From contig NZ_JONM01000009.1 of NCBI RefSeq assembly GCF_000711875.1, positions 162,407 through 226,406 of the forward strand: DNA of 64,000 bases, in the 5' to 3' direction. The DNA comes from Andreprevotia chitinilytica DSM 18519 (GTDB taxonomy: Bacteria > Pseudomonadota > Gammaproteobacteria > Burkholderiales > Chitinibacteraceae). Both the position numbers and the translations under genes were made by a program. Positions within the stretch are counted from its first letter, which is position 1. Every line of letters starts with the position of its first letter. Below, one piece after another: positions 51,465 to 59,572 of this stretch. Under the pieces are notes generated by a model. The model did no database searches and had not been told where the DNA came from. It was given only the letters and a program-made list of their open reading frames with translations.

Positions 51465-53543
51465 TTACTGGTTAACTGTGCCCATTGCCTTGGTCAGCGT
51501 ACCGCTGGTGTCATCGCCATCGAGCGACCAGCTGAAGATCCCGTTCAGGCCCTTGTTCTTCAGGTAGCTCACCTTGGCCTGGATCACAGCCGGGGTGTCG
51601 AAGCTCCACCAGTTGCTGCCGTCGTAGGTCCAGCTTTGTTGCGTCACGCTACTGAAGAAGGCCGGGGCATTCTTACCTGCCAGGACGTAATACTCTTCAA
51701 TGCCGTTCTGCGTGGTGGTGTTGCCCGTGGTCGGTCCAGGTGCCGGCATGTACAGGCCGTGGTTGCTACCTGCTGCCACACCAGTCCAGCCACGACCGTA
51801 GAACGGTACGCCCAGGTTGATCTTGGATGCCGGGAAGCCAGCAGCAGTCAGACCAGTGATTGCGTCGTCGATGTTGTAGCTTGCCATCACACCACCTGCC
51901 GACACGTTCGGGCTAGCCGGGTCCTTGTACAGGTTGGACTGGAAGTCCGTGACCTTGCCCGCGCCTACCGTGGTGCCGGTTTCCCAGCCGCCGTGGAAGT
52001 CGTAGCTCATCAGGTCGATCCAATCCATGTACTGGGCATACTGAGCCGGTTCGGTCTGGACAAACTTGTCGCTACCCGAGCCCACTGCTGCGGACAGGAT
52101 GTAGTGGCTCACACCATTCGCCTTGGCTGCCGCATCCAGTTGGGTGCGGAACTCTTGCATCAGCAAGGTGAAGTTGTGTTTGTCGTTGGTGGTATCGATG
52201 GTGTTGTAACCCACACCTTGCACGCCCGGGTATTCCCAGTCGATGGTGATACCGTCGAACAGACCCTTCAGTACGCCGGTGCCGCCAGTGGAAGAACTGG
52301 AGTCAACCGGGTAGTTGCCGTTCAGGTACATATCCACGCACGAAGACACCAGGGTCTTGCGCAGCGCATCGGTCGAGGCCGCAGCGGAGAACCACTTGGA
52401 CCATGTCCAGCCGCCCAGCGCCATGATGACCTTCAGTTTCGGGTACTTCTTCTTCAGCTTGATCAGCTGGCCGAAGTTGCCCTTGACCGGTGCATTCCAG
52501 GTATCGGCCACGCCATCCACCGAGGAGGCCGCGTCGAAGCCCTTCTGGATATCGGCGAATGCATCGCCGCCCAGGCCATCGGATGCCTGCCACACGCCGC
52601 CGGAACCAGTATCGGTCGCGCCGGTTTCAGTCGCAGTCACCTGGCCCTGGCACTTGTAGGTGCCGTCGGCTTGCTTGTAGATGTTGTTGAAGGCGTAGTT
52701 GATGTAGGTGAGGCTGCCGGCCTGAGCTTGTGTGTCGATGTTCTTGACCAGGTAGCCGCGGCTATAGATACCCCACTGCGCGAAGTAGGAACCCACTTGC
52801 TTGCCGGAAGTCGGCGACGGTGTCGGGGTAGCAGTCGGAACCGGGGTCGCGGTCGGGATCGGCGTAGCGGTCGGAACCGGTGTAGCGGTCGGAACCGGTG
52901 TTGCTGTCGGCTTCGGCGTAGCGGTCGGCGCTGGCGTGGCAGTCGGAACCGGGGTCGCGGTCGGAGCCGGAGTCGCAGTCGGGGTGCCGCCAGCACAGTT
53001 ACCCAGAACAGTCCAATCCTTGCCAGAGCCAGCCGGGCCGCTGTTGGTGGACGGGTTGGAGCTGGTCCACCAGTTGGCGACGTAATTGACGCCATTCAGG
53101 GTGACCTTGTCGCCTTGGTTGTAGTTAGCTTTGGTCGAATCCCAAGCGGCATAGCAGGACGACGGAGCCGGTGTTGCGGTCGGCGTGGCCGTCGGAACAG
53201 GAGTGGCAGTCGGTGCAGTGGTCGGGGCCGGGGTAGCGGTCGGTTTTGGTGTGGCAACCGGAGTCGGCACCGGCGTGGCAGTCGGAGCCGGGGTCGGAGT
53301 CGGCGTAGCACCGCCAGCGCTCACGCCCAGATCGGTCCACAAGCTGGTGTTGGTCGGGTTCCAGCCGGTGCTGGTGTAGTCGGTCTGGTTGACCAGCGCC
53401 TTATAGTCGTGGCCCTGATAGGACACGATGGTGCCGGCGGTGTAGTACACATCAGCTTGCCATGCCGGATAAGCGGCATATGCGTGGACTGCGATCAACG
53501 CAGCCGGAATTGCAGCAAGTACAAAACGATTCGAACGCAGCAT
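51465..53543 (-). CDS. Secreted GH18 chitinase (ChiA-like) with two CBM5/12-type modules
   Basis: This 692-residue enzyme has a signal peptide (LRSNRFVLAAIPAALIAVHAYA), CBM5/12 (YPAWQADVYYTAGTIVSYQG), a Pro-Thr linker, a second Cys-flanked module (CYAAWDSTKANYNQGDKVTL) and a long Pro-Thr linker. A bacterial-type GH18 domain starts KQVGSYFAQWGIYSRGYLVK and shows VIMALGGWTWSKWF, GLFDGITIDWEYPG, LMSYDFHGGWE and GIFSWSLDGDD. The catalytic Glu and the Asp before it are present, but the first Asp of D-X-D-X-E is Thr (codon ACC, 52245-52247). ATG preceded by GGAG as in its paralogue. It is expected to degrade chitin outside the cell. Confidence 0.93.
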   Translation of the reverse strand: MLRSNRFVLAAIPAALIAVHAYAAYPAWQADVYYTAGTIVSYQGHDYKALVNQTDYTSTGWNPTNTSLWTDLGVSAGGATPTPTPAPTATPVPTPVATPKPTATPAPTTAPTATPVPTATPTATPAPSSCYAAWDSTKANYNQGDKVTLNGVNYVANWWTSSNPSTNSGPAGSGKDWTVLGNCAGGTPTATPAPTATPVPTATPAPTATPKPTATPVPTATPVPTATPIPTATPVPTATPTPSPTSGKQVGSYFAQWGIYSRGYLVKNIDTQAQAGSLTYINYAFNNIYKQADGTYKCQGQVTATETGATDTGSGGVWQASDGLGGDAFADIQKGFDAASSVDGVADTWNAPVKGNFGQLIKLKKKYPKLKVIMALGGWTWSKWFSAAASTDALRKTLVSSCVDMYLNGNYPVDSSSSTGGTGVLKGLFDGITIDWEYPGVQGVGYNTIDTTNDKHNFTLLMQEFRTQLDAAAKANGVSHYILSAAVGSGSDKFVQTEPAQYAQYMDWIDLMSYDFHGGWETGTTVGAGKVTDFQSNLYKDPASPNVSAGGVMASYNIDDAITGLTAAGFPASKINLGVPFYGRGWTGVAAGSNHGLYMPAPGPTTGNTTTQNGIEEYYVLAGKNAPAFFSSVTQQSWTYDGSNWWSFDTPAVIQAKVSYLKNKGLNGIFSWSLDGDDTSGTLTKAMGTVNQ

Positions 53544-54156
53544 AAAGCGGATCTCCATCCTTATCTTCGACTTAATTGGCGTTATTCACGCGCATCAAAT
53601 TGGTATCTACCGGCTCCACACAAACGTCAGAATGTGGAAAGTTTTTACTGTTTTTTCCGGCTACCGGACCAATCACAATCACGTTTGTGTTTGCGATGAG
53701 GGTCATTACTGCGCGTACTCAATTATTGCGTCAAGACAAATGAAGCTACCGTTCGTCTGCAAAAAATGTAGCCATTGCAACCAAAACGAAAAACTACAAA
53801 CCAGAACTAAAGTTCCAATGTTGCAACGCAGTAATAATAACGAAAAACAAGCAAAATCCTGATAAACATTGATCAACATTCAATATTGCAACGCAACATT
53901 ATCTAATGCTGTTGTATGTCAGCGAGCAGCACCGATGTAATTTTCGTAAAAAAACTACATAAATATTTTCATTATTTTGTAACTCCGACATCACTCACCA
54001 CGCAGGCTGCGGCTTTTTAACAAAACATCCCTTACAAAAAACCCACACAAAAACCCATGCCGAACGCAAGACAGCTTTGCATACGGCCCGGTATCCACTG
54101 GCACAGCAACAGCTTGCAAGCTGACAGATCGATTGATTCAACTGGTATCAATACTG
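53544..54156 (-). promoter_or_regulatory. Upstream regulatory region of chitinase 2
   Basis: It aligns with 50661-51266: TCATTACTGCGC, CTACCGTTCGTCTGC, ATCTAATGCTGTTGTAT (53901-53917) and AAAACTACATAAATA (53951) occur in the same order with matching spacing. GAAAAACTAC recurs near 53789. GGTATC sites lie at 53602 and 54144, 542 bp apart. Short open frames inside it show no coding character. Confidence 0.6.
53600..53613. promoter_or_regulatory. GGTATC operator-like site, chitinase 2
   Basis: TTGGTATCTACCGG contains the perfect dyad GGTA-TC-TACC, 57 bases upstream of the ATG. A second site, TGGTATCAATACTG (54143-54156), has the dyad GTAT-CA-ATAC. Confidence 0.45.
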
Positions 54157-54225
54157 CGCGGCTAGATATCCCCATGGCATCTTGGCAAGCCCTGCCTGGC
54201 CGCGTGTTGCAGCCATCCAAAGAAA

Positions 54226-54247
54226 AACGGCGACCAAAGCCGCCGTG
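54226..54247 (-). terminator. Rho-independent terminator at the end of the transport operon
   Basis: On the minus strand ACGGCG-GCTTTGGT-CGCCGT is followed by TTTTTC. It lies about 20 bases after the stop of a short gene remnant and is the first terminator downstream of the ATPase gene. Confidence 0.75.
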
Positions 54248-54266
54248 TTGCGTTGCGCGAAGCAGC

Positions 54267-54360
54267 TCATGCTGTCGCAGGCGTTTTCACGCTTTGTGCC
54301 AACAACCACTGCTGCAAGGCCGGATCGCCCAGTGTTTTGAGATGCGGTTGCTTGGTCAAT
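54267..54360 (-). pseudogene. Possible 3' remnant of a gene downstream of the ATPase
   Basis: Read on the minus strand, TKQPHLKTLGDPALQQWLLA followed by QSVKTPATA-stop looks like a genuine C-terminus: helical, with codon use like the neighbours, and followed directly by a terminator. Upstream in the same frame are stops, and about 25 bases further on lies a C-rich repeat element. The remnant may be what is left of the operon's last gene after insertion and deletion. I do not recognise the family. Confidence 0.35.
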
Positions 54361-54384
54361 CACTTTCACCCTGCTCACTGCAAC

Positions 54385-54504
54385 AATTCCCCCCTTCCGT
54401 GAAGGGGAGTTAGGGGGGATTTCGGCACGGCTTTAAATCGTTGCATCTGAAATCCCGACGACGCAGAAATCCCCCCTCGCCCCCCCTTCAAAAAAGGGGG
54501 GAAT
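54385..54504. repeat. C-rich MITE-like element, copy 3
   Basis: AATTCCCCCCTTCC..GTTAGGGGGGATTTCGGC at the left and GCAGAAATCCCCCCTCGCCC..AAAAAAGGGGGGAAT at the right are inverted. It lies 50 bases past the stop of the sulfonate-type ATPase gene. Confidence 0.85.
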
Positions 54505-54554
54505 GAGCGTTCTGAAATACATAGCGACCTTCTTCTAGCAAACCGTGGTCGCCC

Positions 54555-55376
54555 CTACCAGGCAAACTGCCAATTCGCCCCCAGCGTTTCCTGCGGCTGC
54601 ACCAGCGCAATATCGCCACGCGGCGTATCGGAGAACTCGGACAGCACGTCGTCCTTGATCTGCGAGAACGCAAAACTGCCGCGATCACGCGGGCGAGCCA
54701 GCGGCACATCGACGATGCGCTTGATGCGCCCCGGCCGCGGCTGCATCACCACCACGCGGTCGCTGAGGTAAACGGCCTCTTCCACGTCGTGGGTGACGAG
54801 AATCGCGGTAATGCCTTCCGCCTCCCAGATGCGTTGCAGCTCTTGCTGCAGGTGGGTGCGGGTGAGCGCATCGAGTGCGCCGAACGGCTCATCCAGCAGC
54901 AAGACTTCCGGCCGGTTGACCAGCGCCCGGGCAATCGCCACCCGCTGGCTCATGCCACCGGAGAGCTGATATGGGTAGGCAGTCTCGAAGCCCTTCAGCC
55001 CGACCAGCTCGATATGCTCCTGCACCGACTTGTTCTTTTGCGCCGTGGACAAGCCCGCGTTCAACAGGCCAATGCCCACGTTCTGTTCCACCGTCAGCCA
55101 CGGGAACAGGCGGTGCTCCTGGAACACGATGCCGCGATCCAGGCTGGTGCCGACGATCTTCTTGCCATCGAGCAGGATCTCGCCCTTGTAGTCATGCTCC
55201 AGGCCGATCACCAGCCGCAGCAGCGTCGATTTGCCGCAACCGGAACTACCGACGATGCTGACGAATTCACCCGGCTTGATCGATAGCGAAATGTTCTCCA
55301 ACACCGGCAGAGCCTCGCCCTTTACCTGGTATTGCTTGCTGAGATTGTTGATCTCCAGCGTGCCCGCGTGTGCCAT
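54555..55376 (-). CDS. Sulfonate/nitrate-type ABC transporter ATPase (SsuB-like)
   Basis: This 273-residue ABC ATPase is complete, with Walker A VGSSGCGKSTLLRL, Q-loop FQEHRLFPWLTVEQNV, signature LSGGMSQRVAIARAL, Walker [16 protein letters not shown] and H-loop LVTHDVEEAVYLSD. The C-terminal ~30 residues (FSQIKDDVLSEFSDT..) are the extension usual in the SsuB/NrtD group. TTGGAGAACCCC gives the ATG a good ribosome-binding site. It is the only ATPase gene of the long minus-strand operon and so must serve all four permeases upstream. A different ATPase gene (tauB) lies in the tau operon. Confidence 0.93.
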   Translation of the reverse strand: MAHAGTLEINNLSKQYQVKGEALPVLENISLSIKPGEFVSIVGSSGCGKSTLLRLVIGLEHDYKGEILLDGKKIVGTSLDRGIVFQEHRLFPWLTVEQNVGIGLLNAGLSTAQKNKSVQEHIELVGLKGFETAYPYQLSGGMSQRVAIARALVNRPEVLLLDEPFGALDALTRTHLQQELQRIWEAEGITAILVTHDVEEAVYLSDRVVVMQPRPGRIKRIVDVPLARPRDRGSFAFSQIKDDVLSEFSDTPRGDIALVQPQETLGANWQFAW

Positions 55377-55452
55377 GGGGTTCTCCAATCAAAAAATGTG
55401 TAATTAAGGACAAAGGCAAAATCTGTAGACACAGAGAACACTGAGAAACACC

Positions 55453-55533
55453 TGTAGGAGCGAGCTTGCTCGCGATTGCTTCGTTCTCAGCCCGGCGCTG
55501 GTCTGAGCCATCGCGAGCAAGCTCGCTCCTACA
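55453..55533. repeat. REP pair, TGTAGGAGCGAGCTTGCTCG family
   Basis: Two nearly perfect inverted arms with a ~30-base spacer lie between the last permease gene and the ATPase gene. A stem here could lower expression of the ATPase relative to the upstream genes. Confidence 0.9.
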
Positions 55534-55564
55534 ATAATTTCTGTGCCTTGCCTTTAACCAAATC

Positions 55565-56416
55565 TCAAAACTGCGCCACAGACCGGCCACGCCAGCGCAG
55601 CAAACGCGCCTCGACCCGGCTGGCGATCCAGTTGAGCAGGAAGCCGACGATGCCGACCACGATCACGCCGAGGATCACGTAGTCCATCCAGAAATGTTCG
55701 CGCCCATCGGTGAGCAAGTTGCCGATGCCCAGGCCGGACGTGAGCAGGTATTCCGCGCCCAAAGTGGCGAGCCACGCGTAGATCAGCGCCAGATACACAC
55801 CGGTGAAAATCGACGGCAACGCCGCCGGCAGCACCACGCGCGTCAGCAGTTGCGTGCGCGAATAAGCAAACACGCGCGCCACCTCGATGTACTCGCGCGG
55901 CACGCTGCGGATGCCTTCGAAGCTGTTGAGCACCACCGGAAAGAACGCCGCCAGCGCCAGAAACGCCACCTTGGCCGCATCCCCCAGGCCGAACCACAGC
56001 GAGATCAGCGGAATCCACGCGAACAGCGAGATTTGCTTGAGCGTGTGGAACGTCGGCCCGATCAGGTCTTCCAGCAGCCGCGACAACCCGAGCGCCCCGC
56101 CAACCAGCAATCCAATCAGTGAGCCAATCACAAAGCCCACCAGATCCCGCGCCAGACTGGCCGCCAGCGATTGCCACAGTTCGCCGGTACTGGAGAGCCT
56201 CACGGCGGTTTCCCACACCTTGCTGATCGGCACGAACAGTTGCGATTGCGTCCAGCCAAAGCGGTAGGTGGCCCACCAGAGGATTAGCAGTAGCGCGGGA
56301 ATTACCCAGCCACGCAGGGGTTTGGGGATGGTGGCTGGGTGGAGGTAGCGCAGGGGGGATTTCCGATTGGACTCGTTCACCGATGCGAGATTTGTATTGA
56401 TGGTGGAAGCGGTCAT
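55565..56416 (-). CDS. Sulfonate-type ABC permease, type A (cassette 2)
   Basis: This 283-residue inner-membrane protein has six predicted helices. The ATPase-docking loop is EVARVFAYSRTQLLTRVVLPAALPSIFTGVYLALIYAW. GPTFHTLKQISLFAWIPLIS and WLATLGAEYLL are shared almost word for word with the permease at 58750 but not with those at 56692 or 59707, so it belongs to the type A pair. It ends cassette 2 (binding protein, permease B, permease A). SsuC-like family assignment is secure; the substrate is inferred from the operon. Confidence 0.9.
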   Translation of the reverse strand: MTASTINTNLASVNESNRKSPLRYLHPATIPKPLRGWVIPALLLILWWATYRFGWTQSQLFVPISKVWETAVRLSSTGELWQSLAASLARDLVGFVIGSLIGLLVGGALGLSRLLEDLIGPTFHTLKQISLFAWIPLISLWFGLGDAAKVAFLALAAFFPVVLNSFEGIRSVPREYIEVARVFAYSRTQLLTRVVLPAALPSIFTGVYLALIYAWLATLGAEYLLTSGLGIGNLLTDGREHFWMDYVILGVIVVGIVGFLLNWIASRVEARLLRWRGRSVAQF

Positions 56417-56487
56417 TGCGAGTCCCTTGCGGCCAAGGCAGTCCGCGGCAGGTCATCAGTACCTTCCCCAAATGCCAACCGACCTTG

Positions 56488-56630
56488 CTCCCCCCTTCCC
56501 CGAAGGGGGGCTGGGGGGGATTTCTGCGCCCCCTCAAAGTGCAGCGACGTAAGTAATGGCGTCGAAATCCCACTCAATCCCCCTTTGCCGTGCGAATTTA
56601 TCAATTCGTTCAGGCATGAAAGGGGGAGGT
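56488..56630. repeat. C-rich MITE-like element, copy 4 (right arm split)
   Basis: The left end CTCCCCCCTTCCCCGAAGGG(GGG) is intact. The right arm is interrupted by about 30 bases between TCCCCCTTT and GAAAGGGGGA. It lies between the permease A and permease B genes of cassette 2. Confidence 0.8.
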
Positions 56631-56691
56631 AAACACCAACCGCGCCAGCTTGAAGCGCCAGATGCATTTGATCATTCATTCCTTCACCCCC

Positions 56692-57543
56692 TCAAAACGC
56701 CTCACGCCGCCAGCGCAGCAATCTGGCCTCGATTAACGCCAGCACCTTGTCCAGCACATATCCCACTGCGCCGACCACCACCACCGCCGCCATCACCACA
56801 TCCATCTGATACAGCTGGCGGCCATACACGATCAAAAAGCCCAATCCCTCGGACGAGGCCAGCAGCTCAACCGCCACCAGCGCCAGCCACGAATGCGTGA
56901 GGCCATAGCGCACGCCGTTCCAGATCATCGGGAACGCGGACGGGAACACCACCTTGGCCAGCAACTGCCACTTGCTGAAGCCATACACCTTGGCGACATC
57001 GATATAGCGCGTCGGCACGGTCTCGATGCCTTTGAAGGTATTGAGCGCCACGGGCACCAGCGCGGCCTTGGCGACGAGGATGATCTTCAGCGCCTCGTCG
57101 ATGCCAACCAGCATCATCAACAGCGGCAGCCAACCCAACGACGGCACCTGCGCGAAGGCCTTGAAGAGCGGGTAGACGTAATCCTTGAAGGTGGGCGACA
57201 AGCCCATGCCGACGCCCAGCGCCAGCCCGATGCCCGCGCCAATGCCGAAACCGGCGATCACGCGATAGAAACTGATCACACCATTGCTGCGCAGATCGCC
57301 GTTCCGCAACAGATCGCCAAAGGTGGTCAGCACGGTTTCCGGGGTGGGCAGCACTTGCGGCGCAACCCACTGGTAATGTGAGGCCAGCGACCACAGCACG
57401 AAGATCGCCATCGGAAACGGCCACGCCAGCAGGAGGCGCCGCAGCGCCGGCCACCAGTTGGCCAAACGGATCACCCGGTGCAAGCCCAGGCTCGCCGGCT
57501 GGCGTGCCGACAGCGGTAAATCGACAGTGGCTTGAGCAGACAT
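56692..57543 (-). CDS. Sulfonate-type ABC permease, type B (cassette 2)
   Basis: This 283-residue permease has six helices. The docking loop is DVAKVYGFSKWQLLAKVVFPSAFPMIWNGVRYGLTHSW. FAQVPSLGWLPLLMMLVGIDEALK, ELLASSEGLGFLIVYGRQLYQ and the C-terminal EARLLRWR pair it with the permease at 59707 rather than with the type A pair. Its ATG is 14 bases past the stop of the binding-protein gene, so the two are coupled. I infer that A and B form a heterodimeric membrane channel. Confidence 0.9.
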   Translation of the reverse strand: MSAQATVDLPLSARQPASLGLHRVIRLANWWPALRRLLLAWPFPMAIFVLWSLASHYQWVAPQVLPTPETVLTTFGDLLRNGDLRSNGVISFYRVIAGFGIGAGIGLALGVGMGLSPTFKDYVYPLFKAFAQVPSLGWLPLLMMLVGIDEALKIILVAKAALVPVALNTFKGIETVPTRYIDVAKVYGFSKWQLLAKVVFPSAFPMIWNGVRYGLTHSWLALVAVELLASSEGLGFLIVYGRQLYQMDVVMAAVVVVGAVGYVLDKVLALIEARLLRWRREAF

Positions 57544-57556
57544 GATCAATGCCGCC

Positions 57557-58648
57557 TTATTTGCCCGAAGCCACGGTCGTCACCGGCTTACCCGCGGCAT
57601 CGACCGGCGACCAGAACCCGTCTAGCTGCAGTTGCTTGAGCGCCTCAGTGAGGTAGCGGCGATCCACCCAGCTATCGACCTCGACCTTGTTGCGCGCCAG
57701 CTTCAGCTGGTACGACGCGGCGGCGACATCCTTGTAACGGCTGACAAAAAACGCATCCAGCAGCGGGCTTTGCACCGCTTTCAATGGCTCGGCGGACAGG
57801 TCTTCACGCAACAGCGATTCGGCAAAGCCCATCTTGCTCCACAGCAGGAAGGTCTCCGGCTGGTTGGCCTCTTGCGATACCCAATGCGCGCCGCGTGCCA
57901 GCGCCTTGACGACACGCGTAGTGGCCGCGGGGTATTGGCTGGCGAATTCATCCGTCACCAGCAACGCATTCTGGCGCGTGAAAGTCGGATCGCTACCCCG
58001 GTTGGTGTAAACGATCTTCGCCAGCCCCTTGTCGCGCAAGCTCAAGAGATCGATGAAGCTGAACGCGGCATCCACGCTCTTGGTGGCGATGGCGGCATCC
58101 AGGCTGCCGGTATCCAGATTCACCACCCGCAGATCGCGTTCGCTCAAGCCGTTGGCGGCGAGGATGCGATCGACCACCAGTTGCATATTGGTGCCCAGAA
58201 AGATGGCAACGCGCTTGCCCTTCAAATCCTTGATGCTCTTGATGCTCGAATCCGGTGGTGTAGCCAGATAGATATTCGTGCGCACCGTCGCAGCGGCGAT
58301 GAGCCGGGTCTTGAGGCCGGACGAGCGCCCGATCACCGAGGGCAGATCGCCTTGCAGCGCAAAGTCGAGCTGATGGTTGGTCAGCGCTTCATTCACCGCC
58401 GGGCCCGCGCCCTTGAAGTACGTCCACTCCAGCTTCACGCCGTCTTTCTTGAACTCCTCCTCGAACCAGCCCTTGGTATAGGCAATGCCAAAACTGCCCA
58501 GCGTGAACAACGGCGGGTTGCCAACCGTGGGCGCAGCCACGCCGATGCGGATCACTTTGGGCTGGGCTTCGGCCTGTGTCGGCATGGCAGTCAGCGCCAG
58601 ACCTGCGAGGACGAGCGTGCCGATTTGCTTGAAGAGGGTGTTTTTCAT
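57557..58648 (-). CDS. Sulfonate-type periplasmic binding protein (cassette 2)
   Basis: This 363-residue protein has a signal peptide (KNTLFKQIGTLVLAGLALTAMPTQAEA) followed by KVIRIGVAAPTVGNPPLFTLG, YTKGWFEEEFKKDGVKLEWT, GAGPAVNEALTNHQLDFALQ, GDLPSVIGRSSGL and DLKGKRVAIFLGTNMQLV. The GPAVNEAL..LDF..GDLP signature is shared with the binding proteins at 41880 and 60583 and with SsuA-like proteins. GAGAA lies 8 bases before the ATG. An exact copy of a 15-bp AT-rich motif lies about 50 bases upstream, so this cassette may also have its own promoter. Confidence 0.9.
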   Translation of the reverse strand: MKNTLFKQIGTLVLAGLALTAMPTQAEAQPKVIRIGVAAPTVGNPPLFTLGSFGIAYTKGWFEEEFKKDGVKLEWTYFKGAGPAVNEALTNHQLDFALQGDLPSVIGRSSGLKTRLIAAATVRTNIYLATPPDSSIKSIKDLKGKRVAIFLGTNMQLVVDRILAANGLSERDLRVVNLDTGSLDAAIATKSVDAAFSFIDLLSLRDKGLAKIVYTNRGSDPTFTRQNALLVTDEFASQYPAATTRVVKALARGAHWVSQEANQPETFLLWSKMGFAESLLREDLSAEPLKAVQSPLLDAFFVSRYKDVAAASYQLKLARNKVEVDSWVDRRYLTEALKQLQLDGFWSPVDAAGKPVTTVASGK

Positions 58649-58696
58649 GCCCGTGTTCTCATTTGCCATTTAAACAAAAAGATATATCAATGATTT

Positions 58697-58711
58697 TTTA
58701 TATTCCAAATA
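58697..58711 (-). promoter_or_regulatory. AT-rich motif TTTATATTCCAAATA
   Basis: Identical over 15 bases to 23564-23578 and 13/15 identical to 19546-19560, always in the same orientation relative to the downstream minus-strand gene. Candidate CysB/Cbl-type half-site before cassette 2. Confidence 0.4.
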
Positions 58712-58749
58712 CCAATTTTTCGCTTCTATAGAACCAGGACAGCGCAGGC

Positions 58750-59532
58750 CTAGCTCGCACGCCCACGCCAGCGCAGCACGCGTGCCTCCGCCCGCAAGGC
58801 GATCCGGTTCAGCGCATAGCCGATCAGCCCGACCAGCAACATGCCGAACACCACCAGGCCGACGTTGAACGCCGTCTTGCCCTGAATCACCGCATCCCCC
58901 AGACCGGGGCCGGATTTAGCCAGCAGGTATTCCGAACCGATGGTCGCCAGCCACGCATAGATCAGCGCCAGATGCAGGCCGGCGATGATCTGCGGCGAGG
59001 CGGCCGGCAGCACCAGCTTGAACAGCAACTGGCGGGCGTTGAAGGCATACACCCGCGCCACTTCCACCTGCGCCCGCGCCACGCCCTGCACGCCTTCGAT
59101 GGTGCCGAGCGCCACCGGATAAAACGCCGACAGCGCCACGAAGAAAATCTTGGCGCCATCGCCCTGCCCCAGCCACGTGGAAATCAGCGGCAGCCAGGCA
59201 AACAAGGAGATGTGCTTGAGCGTGTGGAAGGTCGGCCCGGCCAGCCGGTTGGCCCAGCGCGACAAACCGACCAGCGATCCAAAGGCGACCCCGACCAGAC
59301 TGCCGAGCACGAAGCCGGCCAGGTCGCGCCCCAGGCTGGCCCCCAGCCCGCTGAAGAATGTGCCGCTGGTGAAATACTTGTACGCCGCAGCAATCACGTC
59401 TGATGGCGGCACGATCAGCTTGGTGTTGACCCAGCCGGCAGCGGTGACGGCAGTCCAGATGACCAGAAAACCGACCGGCAATACGAAGCCGCGCCAATCG
59501 CGATGGGTGATGTGTTTTTGGATGAAGCTCAT
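58750..59532 (-). CDS. Sulfonate-type ABC permease, type A (cassette 1)
   Basis: This 260-residue permease has six helices. GPTFHTLKHISLFAWLPLIS, EVARVYAFNARQLLFKLVLPAASPQIIAGLHLALIYAW and WLATIGSEYLLA are near-identical to the type A permease at 55565. The start ATG is preceded by GAGGGAG; an upstream in-frame start lacks support. It is the last gene of cassette 1 and is followed by a gap containing the AT-rich motif and then cassette 2. Confidence 0.9.
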   Translation of the reverse strand: MSFIQKHITHRDWRGFVLPVGFLVIWTAVTAAGWVNTKLIVPPSDVIAAAYKYFTSGTFFSGLGASLGRDLAGFVLGSLVGVAFGSLVGLSRWANRLAGPTFHTLKHISLFAWLPLISTWLGQGDGAKIFFVALSAFYPVALGTIEGVQGVARAQVEVARVYAFNARQLLFKLVLPAASPQIIAGLHLALIYAWLATIGSEYLLAKSGPGLGDAVIQGKTAFNVGLVVFGMLLVGLIGYALNRIALRAEARVLRWRGRAS

Positions 59533-59572
59533 ATGGGACTCCCTCATTGCGTTCCACACTGCGTTCCCCCCT

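Noticed and set aside
52800..53300. Short tandem GT/CC-rich repeats considered as a satellite array
   Set aside because: They encode the Pro-Thr-Ala linkers of chitinase 2 in frame and need no other explanation.
53632..53862. Plus-strand 76-codon frame with several cysteines upstream of chitinase 2
   Set aside because: It lies inside the region aligned with the chitinase 1 upstream DNA, where the frame is not conserved.
54057..54413. Plus-strand open frame between chitinase 2 and the transport operon
   Set aside because: It crosses a terminator, an opposite-strand remnant and a C-rich repeat; its composition (Ser/Cys/Arg-rich) is not protein-like.
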